9,344 nt of DNA from Candidatus Caenarcanales bacterium (GCA_021299565.1 JAJTHA010000076.1:1-9344), one strand, 5' to 3'. Shown: positions 1 through 4,929, counted from the stretch's first letter. The notes: generated by a model not told the origin, from the sequence alone. Numbers and translations: made by a program.

Positions 1-226
1 ATTGAGTAAAGAGAAAATCACTTTTATCAATGAAGCAACAACTATTTTTATAATTCCTTATGAAGATATTTCTTCTGCAGTTAATAAAAGTAAGCTATTG
101 CAATCCAAAGGATTCTTGGTTACGGCTATTAGACCACCTACCGTAAGTTTTCCAAGATTGAGGATTTGTATCACTGCTAAACATAGCCAAGAAGAACTAG
201 AAAACTTGTCTAATTGCTTGCTATGA
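1..226 (+). CDS. bioF: 8-amino-7-oxononanoate synthase family (BioF-like), 3' end only
   Basis: This is the C-terminal piece of a gene that enters from the left edge. The frame is open from base 2 and stops with TGA at 224-226. The segment GFLVTAIRPPTV followed by RLRI, T-A-K-H and a closing leucine-rich helix matches the conserved end of the PLP-dependent alpha-oxoamine synthases, especially BioF, where V-T-A-I-R-P-P-T-V-P precedes R-L-R-(I/L)-x-L-x-A-x-H. BioF condenses pimeloyl-ACP or pimeloyl-CoA with alanine in biotin synthesis. The catalytic lysine and PLP site lie outside the window. A TTG at base 2 could be read as a start but falls inside the conserved domain, so it is almost certainly an internal leucine. 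2-amino-3-ketobutyrate CoA ligase (Kbl) is a less likely alternative. The next gene starts 10 bases later, suggesting co-transcription. Confidence 0.75.
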   Translation, partial: LSKEKITFINEATTIFIIPYEDISSAVNKSKLLQSKGFLVTAIRPPTVSFPRLRICITAKHSQEELENLSNCLL

Positions 227-235
227 TTTCAACTA

Positions 236-958
236 GTGTCGTATAAAGAATTGTATGTTGATTTAGAGACTACTGGATTAAATGTCCAGTTTGATAGGAT
301 TTGCCAGATTGGCATTGTTTTGCATGATGGTACTGAGTGGTCTACTTTGATTAACCCTCTTCAGAGTATCGCAAAAGACTCTACGAAAATTCATGGGATC
401 ACTGATGAGATGGTAGAAAATGCCCCTACTATTCAGGATATTTCAGATAGATTGATTCATTCTCTTGAGGAAGCTGATGTGTTTATTGCCTATAATTTTT
501 CTTTTGATTTTCAGTTCTTGCAGGCTGAATTGTATAGAGCAAGAAATTATTTGTTGAAAGAAAGCAAATTTATTTTTATTGATCCTTATAGAATTTTCAA
601 AAAAATGTATCCAAGAAATCTTGCTAATGCTTATAAGTTTTATACAGGTAAAGAATTTCTCAATGCTCATGATGCTTTGGAAGATATTAAAGCTACGAAA
701 GAAATTTTGGATAAACAAAAAGAATTTTACGCTGATTTATTTGCAAAACCACTTGAGCAAGTTGCAGCAGAAACAGCTGGTGATACCAATATCATTGGTA
801 AATGGTTTGAGAAAGTTGAAAATGGTAATTATAAATTTAGACATGGTAAGCACAAGGGCGAATTTATTGGTCTTGAGCATAAAAGCTATCTCAAATGGAT
901 TTATGGGCTTGATGATACTACTATGTCAGAGAAGATTTTTATTGGGACTTTGATTTAG
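236..958 (+). CDS. DEDDh 3'-5' exonuclease with ExoX-like C-terminal domain
   Basis: The product is a 240-residue DnaQ/RNase T superfamily exonuclease, which removes nucleotides from DNA or RNA 3' ends using two metal ions. Exo I is Y-V-D-L-E-T-T-G (D9, E11). H-G-I-T-D-E-M follows near residue 53. Exo II is the N-F-S-F-D stretch around D91, and Exo III is N-A-H-D-A-x-x-D (H145, D150), so all four acidic ligands and the general-base histidine are present. Residues 201-224 (F-R-H-G-K-H-K-G, then Y-L-K-W-I) resemble the small C-terminal domain found in exodeoxyribonuclease X-type proteins, where a G-K-H/Y-K-G motif precedes a Y-L-x-W motif. The GTG start is chosen because Exo I lies only eight residues in. 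No Shine-Dalgarno is visible, but TATGAT lies at 222-227. It follows the bioF-like gene closely. The family is clear; whether it acts in repair, proofreading or RNA turnover is not. Confidence 0.87.
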   Translation: MSYKELYVDLETTGLNVQFDRICQIGIVLHDGTEWSTLINPLQSIAKDSTKIHGITDEMVENAPTIQDISDRLIHSLEEADVFIAYNFSFDFQFLQAELYRARNYLLKESKFIFIDPYRIFKKMYPRNLANAYKFYTGKEFLNAHDALEDIKATKEILDKQKEFYADLFAKPLEQVAAETAGDTNIIGKWFEKVENGNYKFRHGKHKGEFIGLEHKSYLKWIYGLDDTTMSEKIFIGTLI

Positions 959-964
959 TATCTG

Positions 965-1033
965 CTCAGTGTTTAAAGCTTGAAAGAATAATTTCAGGTC
1001 ATTGCGAGCCGCGAAGCGGCGTGGCAATCCAGT
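965..1033 (+). repeat. Dispersed hairpin repeat, copy A
   Basis: Copy A consists of a flank (CTCAG, then TTTAAAGC-T-TGAA) followed by a palindromic core at 998-1033 of the form GTCATTGC ... GCAATCCAGT. The inner stem is GCCGC-GAA-GCGGC (1008-1020) and the outer arms ATTGC/GCAAT also pair. A second, inverted copy lies at 2141-2213. Weaker similarity may continue past the core, with CGAAGG near 1046 and CACAAAAAATG near 1057 resembling the sequence beyond copy B. This looks like a REP-like extragenic palindrome. It follows the exonuclease stop directly and could also act as a 3' transcript stabiliser. Confidence 0.75.
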
Positions 1034-1064
1034 CTCTAGTGCATCGAAGGGAATCCACAAAAAA

Positions 1065-1073
1065 TGTTATAAT
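1065..1073 (+). promoter_or_regulatory. Extended -10 promoter element (TGTTATAAT)
   Basis: TG, one base, then a perfect TATAAT at 1068-1073 is the extended -10 arrangement of sigma70-type promoters, which can work without a good -35; none is visible. Transcription would begin near 1080, only about 7 bases before the ATG at 1087, so any transcript starting a gene here would be almost leaderless. Confidence 0.45.
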
Positions 1074-1086
1074 TTAGTCCATTACC

Positions 1087-1293
1087 ATGTTCCCATTTTT
1101 GACAGTACTAACTTGCATGGAATTTTTGCTAAGCCGGCTGACTTTTCGGCAACCTGCTCCAAGCCCACAATTGGCTCAGAAACATGGAAAGACTGTGATT
1201 CTTGCTTTGAACGATGGTCAACAAGTTAGGGCGACTTTTTTTGAAACAGCGAGGAATGAAGGTATTAACTTGGCTAGCAAATCAAAGAATTAA
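1087..1293 (+). CDS. Doubtful small ORF, hypothetical protein (68 aa)
   Basis: I do not recognise this product. It has a hydrophobic N-terminus (residues about 2-17) followed by a hydrophilic part with the stretch GKTVILALNDGQQVRATFF and a Lys/Ser-rich tail. Its second half uses codons like the neighbouring genes (many A/T third positions), while the first 30 residues look less protein-like. No Shine-Dalgarno is present, but a perfect extended -10 ends 13 bases before the ATG. It lies between the hairpin repeat and the first of two paralogous genes. It may be a real small gene, the remnant of a larger one, or chance. The overlapping frame at 1002-1229 starts inside the repeat and is less credible. 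Confidence 0.33.
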   Translation: MFPFLTVLTCMEFLLSRLTFRQPAPSPQLAQKHGKTVILALNDGQQVRATFFETARNEGINLASKSKN

Positions 1294-1424
1294 ATAGCTT
1301 AATCGATAAAGAAAACTTGCTTTGTTCGCAGATAGCTGTGGATGATCTAAATTAAGATTCGGTTAACTAGTCCATTATCAAATGCAATTAATCCTATCCC
1401 TTTTATTAGCATAAGGTTAGAATT

Positions 1425-1952
1425 ATGCTCGCAGAAACAATAGAATCAAGATTTATTTTCAAAAAAGAAATTAGCAATTTAAGTGTCATTGACGATGGAG
1501 AAGGTCATAGATTGGCTTTTACAGTCAGTGATTCAGGCAATAATGTAATTTTTACAAAAGATATAGAGGGCATAGATGTAGCTATCGAGCATTGTGCGGA
1601 TGGTACTAAAGTTTTTCATATGGAAAAAGATAGCAAAGGCTTGCCAGCAATGCATGAGTTTAAGCCAGATGGAACGGAATTGATTTATTTATTTGATGGT
1701 GAAAAAAGACTTGAAAAAATGGTAGAGATGAAAATCAACGGCGATAAAGTCACTACTTGGTTCTCTTCCAAAGGTGAGACTATCACTCAAGAACAAAGAC
1801 AACAAGGTGGTATTTTGTTTAGAATGCAAAGCTTTGATAGAGAGGCTTTGGTCTGGCTTCATGCTGATGGAAGTATTGATGCACATGGCTCAGAATTATT
1901 AATTAATCACTTAACTAATGTTTTTGCTAAGTTTCTTGATGGTGCGATGTAG
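1425..1952 (+). CDS. Hypothetical protein with DG-centred tandem repeats, paralog 1
   Basis: This is a 175-residue soluble protein with no signal peptide or membrane segment. I do not recognise the family with confidence. It is about half identical by eye to the protein encoded at 2336-2890. Shared blocks are VIFTKD, EHC-x-DGTKVFH, DSKGLPAMHEFK-x-DGTE, QEQRQ-x-GG and EALVWLH-x-DGS. From about residue 50 the chain reads as 22-23 residue units, each with an E/H-rich strand, a D/N-G turn and a hydrophobic strand (A-D-G-T, P-D-G-T, I-N-G-D, Q-G-G, A-D-G-S). This suggests a beta-hairpin meander loosely like MORN/YwqK-type repeats. The ATG has an AAGG Shine-Dalgarno at 1413-1416 with 8 bases of spacing. 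The gene lies between two inverted hairpin repeats. Confidence 0.8.
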   Translation: MLAETIESRFIFKKEISNLSVIDDGEGHRLAFTVSDSGNNVIFTKDIEGIDVAIEHCADGTKVFHMEKDSKGLPAMHEFKPDGTELIYLFDGEKRLEKMVEMKINGDKVTTWFSSKGETITQEQRQQGGILFRMQSFDREALVWLHADGSIDAHGSELLINHLTNVFAKFLDGAM

Positions 1953-1992
1953 TATTTATTTTTCTAAGCTCATAAAACTATCACAAATATTC

Positions 1993-2017
1993 ACTTATTA
2001 GCCGAATTGGCATAAGT
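1993..2017. other. Imperfect hairpin downstream of paralog 1
   Basis: ACTTAT (1993-1998) pairs with ATAAGT (2012-2017) and GCC (2001-2003) pairs with GGC (2009-2011). There is a two-base bulge on the 5' side and a GAATT loop. It sits 41 bases after the paralog 1 stop. No T-run follows, so it is a weak candidate for a terminator or RNA-processing structure. Confidence 0.35.
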
Positions 2018-2053
2018 CAAATCAATTACTCTAAAGTCACTGCAAGACTTAGA

Positions 2054-2079
2054 AAAATTAACATGGTCATGTTAATTTT
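2054..2079. terminator. Perfect 12-2-12 palindrome, possible bidirectional terminator
   Basis: AAAATTAACATG (2054-2065), GT, then its exact reverse complement (2068-2079). The hairpin is flanked by A on one side and ends in TTTT on the other, on both strands, so it could terminate transcription from either direction. The stem is AT-rich, and the exact symmetry would equally suit an operator for a dimeric regulator. It lies in the gap between the two paralogous genes. Confidence 0.4.
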
Positions 2080-2088
2080 GCTATTCTG

Positions 2089-2100
2089 GCGAGCACTCGC
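2089..2100. other. Short perfect palindrome GCGAG-CA-CTCGC
   Basis: A five base-pair GC-rich hairpin with a two-base loop, between the 12-2-12 palindrome and repeat copy B. It is followed by a TTCGCCTATTCGCTACGC stretch typical of GC-rich extragenic repeat modules in an AT-rich genome. It may be an outer module of the same repeat unit as copy B. Confidence 0.35.
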
Positions 2101-2140
2101 AAAATGTGTTCCTTCGCCTATTCGCTACGCTTAATCTCAA

Positions 2141-2213
2141 ACTGGATCGCCACAGCTCACTTCGTGAGCTTCGCGATGACTTTAAACTATAATTCATGCT
2201 TTAAATACCTGAG
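2141..2213 (-). repeat. Dispersed hairpin repeat, copy B (inverted)
   Basis: Read on the minus strand this is CTCAG, TTTAAAGCATGAA, then the core GTCATCGC ... GCGATCCAGT, colinear with copy A. The outer arms are ATCGC/GCGAT where copy A has ATTGC/GCAAT, a paired T-to-C and A-to-G change that keeps the base pair. The inner stem is a longer AGCTCAC-GAA-GTGAGCT instead of GCCGC-GAA-GCGGC, with the GAA loop kept. Different stem sequence with the same fold argues that the hairpin itself is maintained. Copies A and B face each other across the 1.1 kb that contains paralog 1. Confidence 0.75.
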
Positions 2214-2258
2214 TAGTTTATTAAAAAAGCAGTCACCTAGTGACAAAAAATAGACAAA

Positions 2259-2292
2259 GCCGCGCGCAGCGCAAGAACCTGGCGAAGCCAGG
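2259..2292. repeat. GC-rich palindromic patch with GAA-loop hairpin
   Basis: A GCGCGCAGCGC run (within 2259-2272) is followed by a perfect CCTGGC-GAA-GCCAGG hairpin (2278-2292). The GAA loop is the same as in the two dispersed repeats nearby. The patch is far richer in G and C than the genes around it. It lies between a possible GTG start at 2240 and the ATG at 2336 of paralog 2, so it is either 5' untranslated sequence or a palindromic insert within the N-terminus. Confidence 0.5.
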
Positions 2293-2335
2293 AAATTCCA
2301 TATCAAAAGTTAAGAACCCAGTCCTTTATATAGCC

Positions 2336-2890
2336 ATGAAAGAAATCTCAACAGGTATCATTAACACCACAAATATCGAGAGCAAATTTTTATTCTCAAA
2401 AAAACTAGAAAATATCAGCATGATCACAGACGATCAAGGTCAAAAACTTGGCTTTCATAGAACAGACTCAGGTAGCCAAGTGATTTTCACAAAAGATTCA
2501 GAAGGCGTAGATGTAGCTGTTGAACATTGTATTGATGGCACAAAGGTTTTTCATTTGAGCCAAGATAGTAAAGGCTTACCAGCGATGCATGAGTTTAAGG
2601 CTGATGGCACAGAAATCATGTATTTGTTAAATTCCAGCACTAAATTAGAAAAAACTATAGAAAACAAAAGCAATGGGGATAAAATCTCTACTTGGTATAA
2701 CGCAGATGAAATTGTTAGTCAAGAACAAAGACAAAACGGCGGCATTATTTTCAAACTTGCAGCATTTTATGGTGAAGCTCTAGTCTGGTTACACACAGAT
2801 GGTAGCGTAGAAGCTAGTGGAGATGAATCAGCGATTGCTCAAATCCAAGAATTATTTGCCCGTCACCTTGACGGTGCGCTTCTTGTTTAA
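2336..2890 (+). CDS. Hypothetical protein with DG-centred tandem repeats, paralog 2
   Basis: This is a 184-residue protein from the ATG at 2336. It is the second copy of the family encoded at 1425-1952 and colinear with it over almost the whole length, ending in the same L-D-G-A motif. It keeps the single cysteine in E-H-C and the series of D/N-G turns spaced about 23 residues. No signal peptide or membrane segment is seen and the function is unknown. The start is uncertain. The frame is open back to a GTG at 2240, which would add 32 residues. Those codons (cgc gcg cag cgc, ctg gcg aag) come from a GC-rich palindromic patch with no counterpart in paralog 1, so I prefer the ATG. However, TATTAA at 2219-2224 lies 15 bases before the GTG, a spacing seen for other starts here. 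No Shine-Dalgarno is present at either start. Confidence 0.8.
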   Translation: MKEISTGIINTTNIESKFLFSKKLENISMITDDQGQKLGFHRTDSGSQVIFTKDSEGVDVAVEHCIDGTKVFHLSQDSKGLPAMHEFKADGTEIMYLLNSSTKLEKTIENKSNGDKISTWYNADEIVSQEQRQNGGIIFKLAAFYGEALVWLHTDGSVEASGDESAIAQIQELFARHLDGALLV

Positions 2891-2892
2891 GC

Positions 2893-2928
2893 GACCCGTG
2901 TTACCGAAACAGAGTTTCGGAACAGGTC
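2893..2928 (+). terminator. Hairpin after paralog 2
   Basis: A 15-pair interrupted stem: GACC/GGTC, TGTT/AACA and CCGAAAC/GTTTCGG, with bulges of two and one bases on the 5' arm and an AGA loop. It begins three bases after the paralog 2 stop. There is no T-run after it, so it is not a textbook intrinsic terminator. It may instead protect the 3' end or belong to the repeat family, since the following GAGTTTAACT-CATG-TTTAA resembles the flank of copy B. Confidence 0.4.
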
Positions 2929-2933
2929 TAGAG

Positions 2934-2961
2934 TTTAACTCATGTTTAATCAAAGTATGCA
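2934..2961 (+). promoter_or_regulatory. Weak candidate promoter for the gene at 2975
   Basis: TTTAAC (2934-2939), a 16-base spacer and TATGCA (2956-2961) fit the sigma70 layout loosely. Initiation would fall about 7 bases before the ATG at 2975. Both hexamers are poor matches, and the call rests on the same geometry seen upstream of 3495 and 4944. Confidence 0.25.
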
Positions 2962-2974
2962 TTACTAGTCTGGT

Positions 2975-3445
2975 ATGGCTGTAAGCAAACCCTCCTTCTC
3001 TGCAGGCGCCTTAAGTTCTAACGTAAGTGCTACCGCAGTAAAAACAACGATTAATAAATTACAGTTAGGTTCAAGTCAATCCAATAAAAAATCTTCAAAT
3101 AATTCTGAAGAAACTTCTACTTTTGCCAAAGCAGATTCAAAATCTGCTCCAGGAAATGCTTCTAATAATACAATTAATTTTTGGGATACCAAAATTGGTA
3201 GAGCAATTTCTGATTATGCAAATGGCAAATGGAAAAATTTTAGTGAAGGTATCTTAAGCCCTGAACAGATGGGTTTTACCGGTAAAAATGAAATGTCTGA
3301 AATGATGCAGCAAATGGCAGCATGGAAAGACAAAGGTGCAAAATCAGAAGAATCAGAATCTGAAGATAAGCCATCAAAAGATAAAAAAGATAGAGGAACT
3401 GCAAAATTACCGCCAGCTCAAACTACGCCTAATTCAAATGTATGA
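2975..3445 (+). CDS. Low-complexity hypothetical protein (156 aa)
   Basis: I do not recognise this protein. Residues 1-65 are rich in Ser, Asn, Thr, Lys and Ala and look disordered. Residues about 66-118 form the only folded-looking part, with Trp, Phe and Ile residues (NFWDTKIGRAISDY, KWKNFSEGIL, then MGFTG and MSEMMQQMAAW). The tail (119-156) is Lys/Glu/Asp-rich, ending in Pro and Gln. There is no signal peptide or membrane segment. No Shine-Dalgarno precedes the ATG. The composition and the neighbouring gene at 3495, which has a similar layout, suggest two diverged relatives. A secreted or surface-associated role is possible but not shown. Confidence 0.7.
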   Translation: MAVSKPSFSAGALSSNVSATAVKTTINKLQLGSSQSNKKSSNNSEETSTFAKADSKSAPGNASNNTINFWDTKIGRAISDYANGKWKNFSEGILSPEQMGFTGKNEMSEMMQQMAAWKDKGAKSEESESEDKPSKDKKDRGTAKLPPAQTTPNSNV

Positions 3446-3449
3446 TTTT

Positions 3450-3479
3450 TTGATTTTTTAACCGGAGTTTAAATATTAA
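3450..3479 (+). promoter_or_regulatory. Candidate sigma70-type promoter for the gene at 3495
   Basis: TTGATT (3450-3455), an 18-base spacer and TATTAA (3474-3479). Initiation near 3486 would leave a leader of about 9 bases before the ATG at 3495, where no Shine-Dalgarno is visible. It lies just after the stop of the preceding gene. Confidence 0.45.
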
Positions 3480-3494
3480 AAGTTAGATTAGTTC

Positions 3495-4196
3495 ATGCAA
3501 CTCAAAATAGCTTCCACCAAGGCATCACTTGGTGCAAATCAGCCTTCTCTAGCAGGTTTAAGTAAGGCCATAAAAACCTCATCTAAGCCCAAAACTGACA
3601 ACTCAAATAATAATGAGTCTATTGATAAAAATTCTGAGACTAAGAATCAAGCAGAAAAACAAGGCTCAACTACACTTGCCGATAATATTTCTTCTTTAGT
3701 CAAAAATTCTAATAGTCGTTTTGATCAAGTCAAAGACAAGGTTTTGCCGACTGATCCAGCTACACTAGCTAATCAATTTGGTTACAGTTTGCCAGGCGCT
3801 GCGAAAAATCCAGAACAAAATTCTTCAGCTGCTAGTCCTTCGCAAAGCAATACAAATGGGCAACAGCAGGGATCAGGAAATGCCAGTCCAGGGCAAGGAT
3901 CTGGAGTCGTGAATAATTATTACGGCAATTCATCACCCAATGGTGGTTCCGGCTGTTCACCAAATACTGGAGGATCGCATTGTCATCCAAACACCAACAA
4001 CAGTAATAATCACTGCCCTGCTCCTAAGCCTGATTTGGGGCATGCGAACAACAACAATAACAGTGGTAATAGTAGTGGCAGTCTAAGTCATCAAAAACCA
4101 GATTTAATCGCTCATAATGAAGTACCTAAAGAGCCGCTAAAGGCAGAACCTAAAAGAGACATTGTTCATGATGAAAATAGATCTATGAATGCTTAA
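3495..4196 (+). CDS. Low-complexity Ser/Asn-rich protein with Cys/His cluster (233 aa)
   Basis: I do not recognise this protein. Residues 1-60 are Ser/Lys/Asn-rich. Residues 61-105 look more structured (NISSLVKNSNSRFDQV, then LANQFGYSLPGAA). Residues 106-200 are Ser, Asn, Gly, Gln and Pro rich, with runs of Asn coded by AAC/AAT. Inside lies a Cys/His cluster: C154, H162, C163, H164, H173, C174 and H183, with a repeated C-(S/H)-P-N-T motif and two K-P-D-L-x-x-H-like repeats, K-P-D-L-G-H and K-P-D-L-I-A-H. The cluster could bind a metal; the next transcription unit but one is feoAB, though it is not co-transcribed with it. No signal peptide is seen, and the gene may be a diverged relative of its upstream neighbour. 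Its TAA shares bases with the stop of the convergent nusB gene. Confidence 0.75.
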   Translation: MQLKIASTKASLGANQPSLAGLSKAIKTSSKPKTDNSNNNESIDKNSETKNQAEKQGSTTLADNISSLVKNSNSRFDQVKDKVLPTDPATLANQFGYSLPGAAKNPEQNSSAASPSQSNTNGQQQGSGNASPGQGSGVVNNYYGNSSPNGGSGCSPNTGGSHCHPNTNNSNNHCPAPKPDLGHANNNNNSGNSSGSLSHQKPDLIAHNEVPKEPLKAEPKRDIVHDENRSMNA

Positions 4197-4870
4197 AGAG
4201 AGTAATCAGGACTGCTAACAGTTTTAACCACATCAGCAAGTACTCCATTAATAAATTTAACACCCTCAGGAGTAGAATATTTATTCGCTAGTTTGACAGC
4301 TTCTGATACAGCAACCGCTGGAGCAATGTCAGTTTGAGTGATTTCAGCAACAGCAATTTCAATAATTTTTCTATCAACTTTGTTCATGCGATCTATATCC
4401 CAGTTAGCAGAAAGTTCTCTTATTAACTGTTGGATTTGTTCTTTATGATCAACATATTTGATAACCAAAGACAAAGTGAATTCTTGAATATCAGTATCTT
4501 GGTAATGCCAATATGTTTCAGGGATTTGCAAAGCTTCTTTTAAAAGGTTAATAGCTTGATAACAGTTATTAATTTGTTCAAGAAAATCTTGACTTGTTGG
4601 TAGAGCTACAGATCTAGATGCTTCAGTAAGCATTTCGTTATCAGGGTGATTGACCTGATATTCCATAAGATGTCTTTCAGTTTTGAGTAAAAATGATTCT
4701 GCTTTTTTTAAATTTGAAGAAGAATGATCAGCAAGAGTCCTAATCGCAGATAAGCATATGGCATGAAAGTCCATTTTGCTTAATTTGGTAATATCGACTC
4801 TATCAGTTTTCTGTGGCAGTTGAAATAAAACCAAAAAGGCCATTTCTCTCGCCGCGCTGCGCTTTTCCAT
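4193..4870 (-). CDS. nusB: Transcription antitermination factor NusB, long cyanobacterial-type form
   Basis: NusB binds NusE (ribosomal protein S10) and boxA RNA to keep RNA polymerase processive through rRNA operons. The C-terminal third holds the conserved core: W-x-I-D-R-M-N-K-V-D-R-x-I-I-x-I-A-V-A-E-I at about residues 157-177, then A-V-S-E-A-V-K-L-A-x-K-Y-S and F-I-N-G-V-L-A-D-V at about 187-214. The N-terminus (R-S-A-A-R-E-M-A-F-L, then Q-L-P-Q-K-T) starts the first helix. At 225 residues it is longer than the usual 130-160. The extra helical material at about residues 45-125 matches my recollection of cyanobacterial NusB proteins. The gene is transcribed away from feoA across a 73-base gap, and its 3' end overlaps the stop codon of the gene at 3495-4196. 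Confidence 0.92.
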   Translation of the reverse strand: MEKRSAAREMAFLVLFQLPQKTDRVDITKLSKMDFHAICLSAIRTLADHSSSNLKKAESFLLKTERHLMEYQVNHPDNEMLTEASRSVALPTSQDFLEQINNCYQAINLLKEALQIPETYWHYQDTDIQEFTLSLVIKYVDHKEQIQQLIRELSANWDIDRMNKVDRKIIEIAVAEITQTDIAPAVAVSEAVKLANKYSTPEGVKFINGVLADVVKTVSSPDYSL

Positions 4871-4923
4871 CGCAATATAAATACTAGCAATCTATTAAGA
4901 AGAGTTTTGTAAAGAAAATCTTA

Positions 4924-4929
4924 TATAAT
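4924..4929 (+). promoter_or_regulatory. feoA -10 element (TATAAT)
   Basis: A consensus -10 hexamer ending 14 bases before the feoA ATG. Initiation is expected near 4936, giving a leader of about 8 bases. No good -35 is visible at 16-18 bases upstream. It lies inside the Fur box, so Fur binding would block RNA polymerase directly. Confidence 0.65.

Noticed and set aside
2..4. TTG at base 2 as a true start giving a 74-residue protein
   Set aside because: The frame is already inside a conserved C-terminal BioF-type domain, so the gene simply enters from the left edge.
443..718. Minus-strand 91-codon frame inside the exonuclease gene
   Set aside because: It is a shadow of the AT-rich antisense strand; the plus-strand exonuclease has all its catalytic motifs in place.
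579..953. Plus-strand 124-codon frame overlapping the exonuclease
   Set aside because: Out-of-frame shadow, no independent promoter or ribosome site, composition dominated by I/L/K from AT-rich DNA.
1002..1229. 75-codon frame starting in the hairpin repeat
   Set aside because: Its first 12 residues are encoded by the extragenic palindrome, and no promoter or ribosome site supports it.
1689..1886. Minus-strand 65-codon frame within paralog 1
   Set aside because: Antisense of a gene whose coding frame is confirmed by its paralog.
965..2213. Insertion sequence bounded by the two inverted hairpin repeats
   Set aside because: The segment between them encodes no transposase and shows no target-site duplication; the copies look like dispersed REP-type elements.
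959..2975. Toxin-antitoxin or phage-defence system
   Set aside because: Paralogous and unknown genes invite the idea, but no nuclease, toxin, DNA-binding or sensor motif is visible in them. The nearby exonuclease is a common housekeeping type.
4040..4085. Trinucleotide microsatellite (AAC/AAT run)
   Set aside because: It is an irregular Asn-coding stretch within the low-complexity protein, not a perfect tandem array suggestive of phase variation.
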